A stretch of 64,000 nt of DNA from Candidatus Poribacteria bacterium. GTDB lineage: Bacteria; Poribacteria; WGA-4E; WGA-3G. Shown piece by piece: positions 18,956-27,915 of this stretch. The DNA lies in the NCBI GenBank assembly GCA_022827185.1, contig JAJDTM010000039.1:1-64000 (forward strand), written 5' to 3'. The notes beneath the pieces are model-generated. The model saw nothing but the letters and a program-made list of their open reading frames with translations. It was not told the origin of the DNA and ran no database searches. How positions within the stretch are numbered: position 1 is the first letter of the stretch; every line of letters begins with the position of its first letter. A program made the translations under genes and the position numbers.

Positions 18956-21871
18956 TTATTCTTTCTCTACAGAAATGCGGAACATCCCGCGCTGTTTGGT
19001 AGCGATATAAAGTCTATCGTCCCTAATAACAAGCGACTGGACGCTATTTGGCACTTCTGGCGAGATCTTTTCCCATGCCTCGCGATTGTTCAATCGATAG
19101 ACACCTGTGTCCCCAGCACCGTAAACTGTTGCGGTATCCACAACGATGTGATCAATGCGCGTGTGCGTTCCTGCCGTATCCGTAATTGCGCGCCAATGTT
19201 CACCATCTTCTGAGGTCAAGACCCCCGCGTCGGTGGCGACGTACACTGTTGAACCCGCGAAGGTTATCTGGTCGAAACGCTCAAAACGCAGGGGCAAAAT
19301 TGTCGTCAAGTCTTTCCATGTGTTGCCACCATCGAGCGATTGAAAAAGATGTCCGTCCCGTTTTCCGACGTAGACGGTTTCGTCAGAGACAGCAAGCTCG
19401 AAACCTCTCATGGCAGCAGCACGCGCCTTAGAGGTTTCGCCTGTATCTACAAGTCCCGTGTTAAACCATTCCGATTCGCCGCGTTTCCATCGCAGAAGTT
19501 GACGATTGTGTTCTATGTAGAAGATCTCATGACTGACCGCAAACGCGCTGAGAGGTCTTTCAAGTTGACCTATTATATTTGCCCACGCCTTTGTATCCGT
19601 TATGGAAGGATCTTCGCCGACAGCAGGAACCCCTTGGATAGGAACCAATACATTACCATTTGTAGAGAGACGGCAGATACGAAATGTATTCCCTGTCATT
19701 GAATCGGATGCGATACCATAAAGGACACCGTCAGCAATTGCTAATTGTGGAAAAATTGATGAGTAAGTGGAACGTTCTCTCTCTACTGGTTTTAGTGTGA
19801 GTTCGCCTGAATCTATCGGAATATCTTTCCACGATTCGCCACCATCGCTGGATTTAGAAACACCAGAGGTAATCGTATAAAGTTCATTTTTGAACCCCAC
19901 TAAGTTGAATATTGAGGTGCCGACTATCCCTTTCATAAATGGGTGCCACGATTCACCACCATCGGTTGAGCGTGTAAGTTCGGTACCCATTCTGAAGAAG
20001 GTATTCTCATCCACTGCTACCGCAGGGGAAGAACTATTGGATGTCATCATTGCCTCCCTACTCAATTCTGTCCACGTATTGCCCAAGTCAGGAGAACGGA
20101 AACTCACCATTCCTAATGCCAGAAGGCTTTTTCCAAATGCCAAGACTTTAACGTCCGTCGCAATTTTCATCATGTTTGAGTTGCTTGTCGGTGTTATCTC
20201 AGTCCACGAATTCCCTAAATCGGTTGAGCGGAAAATTTCCCATAAACTTGCGCTGTTATTTTCCGTAACTCTCTCCATAAGTTCTGCCATGTACGCTTCT
20301 CTCCCTTCAGCGGTTTCCAACTGCGAAGGGTCGCGTCCTGTCCCGACATAGAGATGATTTCCAGAAACTGACAAAGAGTGGATGGCTTTCGTGGTGTCTA
20401 TTGGCAATTTCTCACACGTTTCTAAATGTAAACGGTACAGTCCCTTGTTTGTCCCAACAAACACAGTGTTTTCAATCGCAGCGACTGAGAGCACCTCACT
20501 GTCTGCTATTTCATTGTTAAGCGGTGTCCACTGCTTACCCGCATCTGTGGACCGAAAGATACCTTCATCTCGAAACGCAAGGTACAATGCATCATCCGTT
20601 ATTACCAGCCCGATAGCGACTCCCTTTGGACGATCGCCAAGTTTTGCCCATGTCTCGCCTCTATCTTTTGAAGCAAACACACCATTCGGAAAAACGAGAT
20701 AGAGGGTGTCGTTTCGTTCCGCCATCTCTATTCTGTGGTTGTCTGTAGAAACCTCTGGAGGAAGTGGACTCACAAGCGTCCAAGTAGGGGCATCCGGTAC
20801 CAATTTGTAGGTACCGATTCGCGAAGCCGCGTAAACATCGCCCCATGAACTTGCTAATATGTTCGATACTGAGCGCCCTTTTTTTGGACCGCTGACTTGT
20901 ACCCACTGGCGTTTTGTTGACGGGCGCGTCTCCTTTTCTACTTGCGCAGCAGCAAACATAATAGGTTCTGAAACTTGTGGACCGACACTTTTACTTTTAC
21001 CGGTGCTATCGAAACGTCCGACTTGGTTCCGTAAATCCGGCTTGGTCTGTGTATCAAACACAATCGGCGCATCAATGATTTCAACAGTGGCTTCTGATTG
21101 CGCGTTCAGGTTGTAGGGCTGCTGAAAACGGACAAGGTGTTGAGAGCCGATACCCATTATTAGGAACATAAGAATCGCCGTTGCAGCGGAGGCTGCCCAC
21201 GGCACGATAGGTTTGGTGCTTGTCGGGGCAACCGGTTTGATCTCAGCGACTTGCCGCATGATATTCTCTGTGAGGTCGGCAGGTAATTGGACGCTACTGA
21301 GCGTTTCGCGAATCATATTTTCTTCTTCCTTTAAACGGTTGCGGGCGCGTTGTAGACGACTCTTAACTGTATTCGGGGATACACCCAAAAATTCGCCAAT
21401 CGCCTTGCATGACATTTCGCCGAGATAGTGAAGGGTCATAACCGTGCGTTCACTCTCCGGCAGTTTTTCAAGGAGGTTTTTGACAATTTCACGCTGATGT
21501 TCAGCAGTCTCGGTTTCACGGTGCTCGGATTCATAATTAGCATAAAACGATTCTTCTATTTCTTCTATCGGCGTGTCTTCTATTGATTGTTGACGGATGG
21601 CCGGTTTGTTTCTTTGGATCCAATTAAGACAAAGCCGATTCGCAATCACATAAAGCCATCCATCAAATAGATTCGGATTCTTGAGTGTTGAAAGTTTTTT
21701 ATAGACTTGGAGGAAAGCATCTTGCGTAATTTCTTCAGCAATGTGAAAATCCCCAACCTTCCGCCATATCAACGCATGAACACGCCTTTGATACTTTCGG
21801 ACTAACACGCTGAATGCCTCGTCTTCCCCCGACAGAATCCTGTGAATCAATTCGACATTATCGTTGACCAT
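18956..21871 (-). CDS. sigma-P3: ECF sigma factor / transmembrane helix / BNR beta-propeller fusion
   Basis: This 971-residue protein starts at the ATG at 21871 with GGGAGA 7 bases upstream. Sigma region 2 (AEEITQDAFLQVYKKL, GWLYVIANRLCLNW), region 4 (CKAIGEFLGVSPNTVKSRLQRARNRL), a membrane helix (VPWAASAATAILMFLIMG) and seven Asp-boxes (SKDRGETW, STDAGKQW, STDLGNSW, SPDLGNTW, STDGGESW, SSDGGESW, SLDGGNTW) follow in order. Its first residues (VELIHRIL) group with sigma-P1, not with P2 or P4. No accessory gene follows; the next bases carry the 103-bp element. A predicted ECF promoter lies at 21945-21973. Confidence 0.92.
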   Translation of the reverse strand: MVNDNVELIHRILSGEDEAFSVLVRKYQRRVHALIWRKVGDFHIAEEITQDAFLQVYKKLSTLKNPNLFDGWLYVIANRLCLNWIQRNKPAIRQQSIEDTPIEEIEESFYANYESEHRETETAEHQREIVKNLLEKLPESERTVMTLHYLGEMSCKAIGEFLGVSPNTVKSRLQRARNRLKEEENMIRETLSSVQLPADLTENIMRQVAEIKPVAPTSTKPIVPWAASAATAILMFLIMGIGSQHLVRFQQPYNLNAQSEATVEIIDAPIVFDTQTKPDLRNQVGRFDSTGKSKSVGPQVSEPIMFAAAQVEKETRPSTKRQWVQVSGPKKGRSVSNILASSWGDVYAASRIGTYKLVPDAPTWTLVSPLPPEVSTDNHRIEMAERNDTLYLVFPNGVFASKDRGETWAKLGDRPKGVAIGLVITDDALYLAFRDEGIFRSTDAGKQWTPLNNEIADSEVLSVAAIENTVFVGTNKGLYRLHLETCEKLPIDTTKAIHSLSVSGNHLYVGTGRDPSQLETAEGREAYMAELMERVTENNSASLWEIFRSTDLGNSWTEITPTSNSNMMKIATDVKVLAFGKSLLALGMVSFRSPDLGNTWTELSREAMMTSNSSSPAVAVDENTFFRMGTELTRSTDGGESWHPFMKGIVGTSIFNLVGFKNELYTITSGVSKSSDGGESWKDIPIDSGELTLKPVERERSTYSSIFPQLAIADGVLYGIASDSMTGNTFRICRLSTNGNVLVPIQGVPAVGEDPSITDTKAWANIIGQLERPLSAFAVSHEIFYIEHNRQLLRWKRGESEWFNTGLVDTGETSKARAAAMRGFELAVSDETVYVGKRDGHLFQSLDGGNTWKDLTTILPLRFERFDQITFAGSTVYVATDAGVLTSEDGEHWRAITDTAGTHTRIDHIVVDTATVYGAGDTGVYRLNNREAWEKISPEVPNSVQSLVIRDDRLYIATKQRGMFRISVEKE

Positions 21872-21944
21872 TCAAATTCTCCCTAATTTCTGTCCATCAC
21901 CGATATGAATTTATAATAATATCATTTTGCCCTTTAAAGTTAAA

Positions 21945-21973
21945 GACACAATTATATACCCGAACGGTTGCAT
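21945..21973 (-). promoter_or_regulatory. Predicted ECF-type promoter of sigma-P3
   Basis: On the gene strand a T-tract precedes TGCAACC, then 17 nt, then TGTC, about 67 bases upstream of the ATG at 21871. Spacing and sequence agree with the sites before sigma-P1, sigma-P2 and 25185. Confidence 0.6.
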
Positions 21974-22012
21974 AATGCCGAAAAAAATCAACTTTTAACG
22001 CTGTTTTTTCGA

Positions 22013-22127
22013 GAACCGTCTCAGACCCAGGGCCGGTAGGTTCGGTTTGCAACCGAACCGGATACTACGCGGAAACCTTGAAAACTTCAAAACCCTCTTC
22101 AGTCGCGTAGCGACGGCATGTTTATAG
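22013..22127. repeat. CCGGTAGGTTCGG hairpin repeat, subfamily B
   Basis: The core GGTTCGGTTTGCAACCGAACC is an inverted repeat inside the block CTCAGACCCAGG...CTTGAAAACTTCAAAA. Related copies are at 33785-33901 and 58840-59015. The right side includes CCCTCTTCAGTCGCGTAGCGACGGCATGTTTATAG. With the terminator and promoter it accounts for the 333-bp gap between sigma-P3 and sigma-P4. Confidence 0.65.
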
Positions 22128-22149
22128 CAGCTTATGGGGCAAAAATAAA

Positions 22150-22180
22150 AACGCATCCACAAAATACTTGTGGATGCGTT
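22150..22180 (-). terminator. Rho-independent terminator of sigma-P4
   Basis: A perfect 13-bp inverted repeat, AACGCATCCACAA / TTGTGGATGCGTT, with a 5-base loop lies 25 bases beyond the sigma-P4 stop. On the minus strand it is followed by TTTATTTTT; the plus-strand side also carries six A residues. Confidence 0.85.
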
Positions 22181-22204
22181 AAAAAATGATCTACCGAAGT
22201 AGCA

Positions 22205-25123
22205 TTACCGCTTTTCATTTCCAAGCGAAACGTGAAACATGCCATGCTGGTGGGTAATAATATAAAGTTTGTTGTTTGCGAAGACGAGCTCTCGGATGCC
22301 ATCAGGAACTTCTGAAGAAACCTGCTTCCATTTGCCACCATTATCCAAACGATAAGCACCGTCATTACACACACCGTAAACCGTAGTACCATCAACGGCA
22401 AGACTCGCAACAATAAGACGCTCGCCTTCAGTGTCAGTGAGCACACGCCAGCGTTCCCCGGTTTGTGAGGTTAAGACCCCGCTGTTAGTTGCAATATAAA
22501 CCGTTGAACCCGCAAAGACGATCTCTCTGAAGCGGTTAAACGGAAGCGGTAAGTTTGACGTAACGTCCTTCCAATTGTTCCCACCATCAAGTGATTGAAA
22601 GAGTTTGCCGTCCCGCTTACCGACGTAAACGGTTTCCCCTGAAACAGCTAACTGAAACCCTTTGCGATTGTTACGGGACTGTTTTTTGGTATCCATAAGT
22701 CCTGTGCTCGTCCATTTCTGTGCACCGGGTTCACACTTGAAGAGTTCTCGCCTGTACTCAATATAGAATGTGTCATTGCTCACTGCAAGTTCACCAAGCG
22801 TCATCTCGTTTGCTATTAGATCCTTTGTGTAGAGATCATCATCAAATTCGAGAGCGGGGAGTCCTCGGACTGGACTTAGTGTATTGCCATCAGTAGACAG
22901 GTGGAAAATGCGCATTTTACTTTTTCTTCTATGTGAAGATGAACCGAAAATGATCTCGAAAATGCTCAATTTTCTCTTTTTTTCTTCAAGGGAAACACCG
23001 TAAGGAATTCCGTCAGCTATAACTAACCTCTGATTCGGAAAATCGGGGTCGCGAGGAGACCCTCTACCTTTTCTGAAACTAACGGGTGTCCACGACTCAC
23101 CCCTGTCCATTGATTTAACAATTTTACTGTCGTTATGCACATATAACCCGTTTTTGAACGCTACTAAATTCCGCATTCGGGTTCCTATTGTTCCTTTCGT
23201 AAACGGTTCCCACGATTTACCACCGTCGGTTGTCCGGCGAATTTCGCCTGCATAAATAATATTTTCGTTGACCGCTACGGCGGGTATATAACCGTGTGTA
23301 TATGATTTTCCGAGGTCTGTCCACGTTTTCCCACCATCGTTTGAACGGATACCATTCATGTCACTCAATGCTAAAAGCGTTTCACCGGCAACCAAGAGTG
23401 TGATGTCTCTTGATGCCTGCATAGAAAACGGGACGTTTTTGGGGGTTATTTCAGCCCACGTATCTCCCAAGTCTGTTGAATGAAAAATGGACCACTGAAC
23501 TTTGTTGCTCGTGATTGATTTTGTGTAGTACGCTTCTTTGGCTTCAGGTGATTTCATCATTTGTGAAAAATCTGGGCTCGCTGCGACGTAGAGATTATTT
23601 TCAGAGACTGCCAAGGAATCAAAATCATCAAAGGCGTTGCGTGTTTTTATCGGAAATTCTTTCCAGGTGCCTGAATTAAGTCGGTAGACACCTCGGGTTG
23701 TAGCAGCAAATACAGTATTTCCAATAGATGTGACTGCGGATATTTCTTCGTCTGTTGATGTCTCGTTAAAAGTAAATCCATCGTTAAAGGCTGTCCACTG
23801 TTTGCCGCTATCTGTAGATTGATAGATACCCTTTTTAACTGCAAGATGGAAGGCGTGATCTGTTATGATCAACCCGATAGCCTCACCTTCTGGACGGCTA
23901 CCGAGGATATTCCACGTCTTGCCACGGTCGGTTGATGAAAACACTTCTTTGACTGAGACAATGTAAAGCGTTCCGTCTCGTTCTGCCATCGGCATCGAAT
24001 AGAGTCGTCCATTCGTTACACTCGCATTGACGAGTGTCCATGTTTCCTTGTCTGGGGTGAGTCTGTAGATACCTATTGGTGAAGTGGCGTAGACATCGCC
24101 TTTGGAGCTTGCGAAGAAGCCTGAGATAGAAACCCCTTCAGGTCCGCTTGCTTGCATCCACTGTTGTTTTATTGCAGTGCTTTTCTGATGATCTGCCTCC
24201 GTGACAGCCGCCAATACAACAGGTTCTGAGACTTGCGGACCGATACTACTGCGCTTACCATCAGTTTCAAAGCGTCCCGCTTGGTTCCGTAAATCAGGTT
24301 TTGCCTGCGTATCAAGGACGATGGGGGTGTCAACGATTTCAACAGTAGTTTCAGATTGTGCGTTTACGTTGTAAGGTTTCTGAAAGCGTGTGAGGTATTG
24401 AGATCCAATACCTATTATTAGAAAAATAAAGATTGCAGTTGCGGTAGCGGCTGCCCACGGTGCTATGGGTTTACTGCTTGTTGGCGTTACCGGCTTGATT
24501 TCAGCAACTTGTCGCATGATATTCTCAGTGAAGTCGACAGGTAATTGGACACCGCCGAGCGTTTCCTGAACTATGTTTTCTTGCTCCTTTAAACGGTTGC
24601 GGGCGCGTTGCAATCGGCTCTTAACTGTATTTTGGGACACACCTAAGAACTCGCCAATTGCTTTACACGTCATTTCTCCAAGGTAGTGCAGTGTCACAAC
24701 CGTCCGTTCACTCTCCGGTAGTTGTTCAAGGAGATTTTTGATGAATCCACGGCGATACGCAACGGAGGCATTCTCACGCTGTGCATCTTCATAGTGATGG
24801 TAAGATGTCGCGTTGATTTCCGCTTCACTTGTGGTTTCCAAAGATTCCATCTGCGGTTTCTGCTTGCGATACCAAGCGATACAAACCCGATCGGCGATCA
24901 CATAGAGCCATCCCGCGAACTGGTTGGGGTTCTTCAGCATCGCGAGTTTTTCATATGCCTTGAGGAAGGTGTCTTGTGTAAGTTCCTCAGCGATGTGGAA
25001 ATCGCTAACTTTCCGCCAAGCGAGCGCGTGGACGCTTTTCTGGTATTTCTTTACCAATGCCGTGAAAGCACTCTCATCACCCGTCAAGAAGCGATTAATA
25101 AGTTGTGCATCTTCGTTTTTCAT
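22205..25123 (-). CDS. sigma-P4: ECF sigma factor / transmembrane helix / BNR beta-propeller fusion
   Basis: This 972-residue protein starts at the ATG at 25123 with GGAG 7 bases upstream. It has sigma region 2 (AEELTQDTFLKAYEKL, FAGWLYVIADRVCIAW), region 4 (CKAIGEFLGVSQNTVKSRLQRARNRL), a membrane helix (APWAAATATAIFIFLIIG) and a propeller with seven Asp-box-like motifs (STDRGKTW, STDSGKQW, STDLGDTW, SNDGGKTW, TTDGGKSW, SMDRGESW, SLDGGNNW). The sigma part is nearly the same as that of sigma-P2, but the propeller is the most divergent of the four, with an insert rich in Lys/Arg/Ser (EEKKRKLSIFEIIFG...). Only 61 bp separate it from 25185-26129, with which it is probably co-transcribed. Confidence 0.92.
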   Translation of the reverse strand: MKNEDAQLINRFLTGDESAFTALVKKYQKSVHALAWRKVSDFHIAEELTQDTFLKAYEKLAMLKNPNQFAGWLYVIADRVCIAWYRKQKPQMESLETTSEAEINATSYHHYEDAQRENASVAYRRGFIKNLLEQLPESERTVVTLHYLGEMTCKAIGEFLGVSQNTVKSRLQRARNRLKEQENIVQETLGGVQLPVDFTENIMRQVAEIKPVTPTSSKPIAPWAAATATAIFIFLIIGIGSQYLTRFQKPYNVNAQSETTVEIVDTPIVLDTQAKPDLRNQAGRFETDGKRSSIGPQVSEPVVLAAVTEADHQKSTAIKQQWMQASGPEGVSISGFFASSKGDVYATSPIGIYRLTPDKETWTLVNASVTNGRLYSMPMAERDGTLYIVSVKEVFSSTDRGKTWNILGSRPEGEAIGLIITDHAFHLAVKKGIYQSTDSGKQWTAFNDGFTFNETSTDEEISAVTSIGNTVFAATTRGVYRLNSGTWKEFPIKTRNAFDDFDSLAVSENNLYVAASPDFSQMMKSPEAKEAYYTKSITSNKVQWSIFHSTDLGDTWAEITPKNVPFSMQASRDITLLVAGETLLALSDMNGIRSNDGGKTWTDLGKSYTHGYIPAVAVNENIIYAGEIRRTTDGGKSWEPFTKGTIGTRMRNLVAFKNGLYVHNDSKIVKSMDRGESWTPVSFRKGRGSPRDPDFPNQRLVIADGIPYGVSLEEKKRKLSIFEIIFGSSSHRRKSKMRIFHLSTDGNTLSPVRGLPALEFDDDLYTKDLIANEMTLGELAVSNDTFYIEYRRELFKCEPGAQKWTSTGLMDTKKQSRNNRKGFQLAVSGETVYVGKRDGKLFQSLDGGNNWKDVTSNLPLPFNRFREIVFAGSTVYIATNSGVLTSQTGERWRVLTDTEGERLIVASLAVDGTTVYGVCNDGAYRLDNGGKWKQVSSEVPDGIRELVFANNKLYIITHQHGMFHVSLGNEKR

Positions 25124-25184
25124 CAAATTTCTCCTGAACAAACTAAGCGTGGGACCTCTTAGTAAAATCTACGATTTACATTGT

Positions 25185-26129
25185 CTATTCATATCTCTCT
25201 GAAGCCGAAGGTTGGATTTCATATCGCGTAAGCTCAAGCGTTCTTTCTGGCGGTGGTTCCAATCCAAGTTCTTTCTCCTCCTCGGACAACTGGTGGTTAT
25301 GGACAAATTTGACAATACCGATGTTAGAAGCTAACCAGAGGGTTGTCAAAGATACATCCTTTTGCTCTTGATGCACCGGTTCTGTATCCGCCTCAATCCC
25401 TGCTATTTGAGGAGGTACTATCGTTATTGACGCATTTGTCCGATACTCAATCACTAAACAATCCTTGAAAGTCCCAGCAGGCGTTTCGACAGTTTCTATC
25501 CCGGTGACGTTCCCAGTCTCTACGAGAGTCGTATGAGTATCAACAGTAAACCTTGTTGGAACTCCGGGTATTTCAGGCATTCCCTTAAATTCAGTGGTCA
25601 TACTCACTGTAACATTTAACGCCAGCGCAGTCCATTCTTCATTGAAGGATGCAGATGTTGGTAATAAGTAAAAATAGTCTTGTGATTCTACCTTAACATC
25701 GTAATCTATTTCAACAGAGATGTTTAATCCATCAGCAGCTGCCTCCTGCTGTATGGCTTCACGCGACAGTGAAATGATTTCCTCCATCTGTTGCGTTTTG
25801 ACTGCCTTGAACGCGTTCTCAGTTTCGGTACCAACGAAAAAAGCGACCCATTCGTCATCAACTTGGTAGGTATAGGGTTGAACGTAATGCTCAAAGTCCG
25901 CCCAATTCTTCAAGGGAGGTTCATAGCTAAAAGCACCATAGGTGTCACCCTCAATTTCTTCTGGTTCTACGGCGTAGCGCGTTAGTTCGTTGCCGTCTTG
26001 GTCTTGGTAAGTCCAGTAGCTGCCCACTGCATTTGGGAAGTAGTCGTTTGCCCATTCAGTTCCCATCAACGTCGAACTGAATCCCAAAATGAGTAAAAGT
26101 ACAGCGGCAAATCTAAATTTCCTCAACAT
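25185..26129 (-). CDS. Secreted DUF3108-like protein heading the sigma-P4 unit
   Basis: This 314-residue protein starts at the ATG at 26129 with AAAGGAG 5 bases upstream. It has a signal peptide (MLRKFRFAAVLLLILGFSSTLMG) and an all-beta body that opens with DYFPNAVGSYWTYQD and contains ETVETPAGTFKDCLVIEY. These two phrases are typical of DUF3108/LolA-like periplasmic or lipoprotein domains. No lipobox Cys is present. It precedes sigma-P4 by 61 bp and carries the same kind of ECF-like promoter as the other sigma fusions, so it is a likely periplasmic member of that regulatory unit. Function unknown. Confidence 0.75.
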   Translation of the reverse strand: MLRKFRFAAVLLLILGFSSTLMGTEWANDYFPNAVGSYWTYQDQDGNELTRYAVEPEEIEGDTYGAFSYEPPLKNWADFEHYVQPYTYQVDDEWVAFFVGTETENAFKAVKTQQMEEIISLSREAIQQEAAADGLNISVEIDYDVKVESQDYFYLLPTSASFNEEWTALALNVTVSMTTEFKGMPEIPGVPTRFTVDTHTTLVETGNVTGIETVETPAGTFKDCLVIEYRTNASITIVPPQIAGIEADTEPVHQEQKDVSLTTLWLASNIGIVKFVHNHQLSEEEKELGLEPPPERTLELTRYEIQPSASERYE

Positions 26130-26239
26130 GATTACTCCTTTCACGGCTTTCCGTGAGGTCGCTTTTTCCGAAAGCATCTGTAAAAAAATTAAAACATACG
26201 AAAATTTCTTAAGACCATCTTACGCCTGTTACTATTAAT

Positions 26240-26268
26240 GACGCGATTTAAAAAGCAAAAGGTTGCAA
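26240..26268 (-). promoter_or_regulatory. Predicted ECF-type promoter of the 25185/sigma-P4 unit
   Basis: On the gene strand a T-tract precedes TGCAACC, then exactly 17 nt, then CGTC, about 110 bases upstream of the ATG at 26129. Together with the sigma-P2 site it is the best match of the four. The remaining 26270-26479 stretch contains no gene I can support. Confidence 0.6.
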
Positions 26269-26479
26269 AGTGGAAAAAAATTGTGAAAACCGATACCATT
26301 TCTGTTAATAAATCTCTCTTTATGTAGAATGATGCACATCGCATCTGGGGTTTTTGCAAACGCTAAAATCCAATGCGAAGAAAGTGTTTCTTCAAGTACG
26401 CCGCAAACCTGTTAGGTTGTTCCGCATCGCTACACATTCCATGAAAACTGATAACTGATAACCATCTAAAATGTTTCGC

Positions 26480-26508
26480 TTGACATAACTTCAGGAAATC
26501 GGTATACT
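26480..26508 (+). promoter_or_regulatory. Housekeeping-type promoter of the MOSC/NagB pair
   Basis: TTGACA (26480-26485), a 17-nt spacer and TATACT (26503-26508) form a near-consensus sigma-70 promoter. The ATG of the MOSC gene begins only 9 bases after the -10 box and no Shine-Dalgarno is present, so transcription would start at or next to the start codon. Confidence 0.75.
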
Positions 26509-26517
26509 CTGGCGTAT

Positions 26518-27159
26518 ATGAAACTTTTATCTATAAACGTATCAAAACCGAAGCCTATTCAATACGGCGGCAAAACCGTCCGAACCGGCATCTTCAAAGA
26601 ACCGGTATCCGGCACCGTCATGCTCAGAGAGAAAAATATTGACGGAGACGGGCAAGGCGATCTGCGGGTCCATGGCGGCACCTATAAAGCCATCTACGGG
26701 TATCCGTATGAGCATTATGCTTACTGGCAGCAAGAACTGCAGAGAGACGACTTGGGATACGGACAGTTTGGCGAGAATCTCACCGTTGAAGGGATGTTGG
26801 AGGAGGCTGTGCACATCGGCGATGTCTTCCAGATAGGCACAACAGTGAAATTGCAGATTACGCAACCCCGCGTGCCGTGCTTCAAACTCGCATACAAGAT
26901 GGGACTCCCGGAATTCCCGAAACAGTTCTTGGAGAGTCGGCGCGTCGGTTTCTATTTCCGGGTACTTGAAGAAGGCGAAATCACTGCAGGCGATGCGATT
27001 GCCCGCATTGAAGTCGCATTGGAGCCGATGAGTGTTACAGAGATAGTTAACCTCCGCTATTTCGATACGGACAATCACGCGAAAATCGCACAAGCCAGAA
27101 AACTACCTGCGCTTTCACCGAGTTGGAAACGAGATTTTACGAAAATTCTAAAAAAATGA
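26518..27159 (+). CDS. MOSC-domain protein (YiiM-like)
   Basis: This 213-residue protein resembles MOSC proteins of the YiiM type, which bind a molybdenum cofactor or transfer sulfur. It contains VHGGTYKAIYGYPYEHY..W, then YGQFGENLTVEGM, GDVFQIGT..LQITQPRVPCFKLAYKMG. The Cys in RVPCFK is the conserved MOSC cysteine. A promoter sits directly before the ATG and the message may be leaderless. The last four bases overlap the NagB-like gene (ATGA), so the two are coupled. The actual substrate is not known; YiiM relatives act on N-hydroxylated compounds. Confidence 0.88.
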   Translation: MKLLSINVSKPKPIQYGGKTVRTGIFKEPVSGTVMLREKNIDGDGQGDLRVHGGTYKAIYGYPYEHYAYWQQELQRDDLGYGQFGENLTVEGMLEEAVHIGDVFQIGTTVKLQITQPRVPCFKLAYKMGLPEFPKQFLESRRVGFYFRVLEEGEITAGDAIARIEVALEPMSVTEIVNLRYFDTDNHAKIAQARKLPALSPSWKRDFTKILKK

Positions 27160-27887
27160 ATATATTTAAAGCACCGACCAAACAAGAAACAAGCGAAGCG
27201 GCAGCGCACGTCGCCAGCAGAAAACTTCGCGAGGCAATTGATGCCAACGGACAAGCGAGTTTTATCGTCGCAACGGGCGCGTCACAATTCGATTTCCTCG
27301 CGGCACTAACAGCAGATGCAGCGATTGACTGGAACAACACGACGATGTTCCATCTCGATGAATACATCGGCATCCCTGAGACGCATCCCGCCAGTTTTCG
27401 CAAATACCTACGGGAACGGCTTGTAGACATTGTTCATCCTGGCACAGTGCATTTTCTGGACGGTGAAGCAGGTGAACCGCAAGCCGAGTGTGATCGACTC
27501 AATCAGATCATCGCGCAACATCAGATTGACGTAGCGTTTGTCGGCATCGGTGAGAATGGACATCTCGCCTTCAACGATCCACCGGCGGATTTTGAGACAG
27601 AAGACCCGTATATCCTCGTCGAATTAGACGAAGCGTGCCGCCTCCAGCAGGTAGGTGAAGGCTGGTTCTCAGGACTTGATGCGGTGCCGAGCCAAGCCAT
27701 CTCAATGTCTATCCGTCAAATCATGAAGGCACAGACAATTATTTGCACTGTGCCAGATGAACGAAAAGCAGAGGCGGTGCGGAACTGCTTACACGGTGAA
27801 ATAACGCCGATGCACCCCGCTTCTATCTTACAAACGCACCCAGATTGCACGGTATTTCTGGATGCAGGATCGGCAGCTCTGCTCTAA
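27156..27887 (+). CDS. Glucosamine-6-phosphate deaminase / 6-phosphogluconolactonase family (NagB-like)
   Basis: This 243-residue protein has the NagB hallmarks: an N-terminal FIVATGASQFDFLAAL phosphate-binding loop, MFHLDEYIGIPETHPASFRKYL, then VGIGENGHLAFNDPPADFE and SQAISMSIRQIMKA. Family members convert glucosamine-6-phosphate to fructose-6-phosphate and ammonia. Length is slightly short of E. coli NagB (266). The ATG at 27156 overlaps the MOSC stop in ATGA. No nagA or sugar transporter is adjacent, so the substrate may differ. Confidence 0.88.
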   Translation: MNIFKAPTKQETSEAAAHVASRKLREAIDANGQASFIVATGASQFDFLAALTADAAIDWNNTTMFHLDEYIGIPETHPASFRKYLRERLVDIVHPGTVHFLDGEAGEPQAECDRLNQIIAQHQIDVAFVGIGENGHLAFNDPPADFETEDPYILVELDEACRLQQVGEGWFSGLDAVPSQAISMSIRQIMKAQTIICTVPDERKAEAVRNCLHGEITPMHPASILQTHPDCTVFLDAGSAALL

Positions 27888-27915
27888 GGGGGTTGAAAAC
27901 CTCGCTCAGTGATAT

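Noticed and set aside
26542..27093. A 183-codon minus-strand frame opposite the MOSC gene
   Set aside because: It is fully opposite to a well-supported conserved gene and has no recognisable domain.
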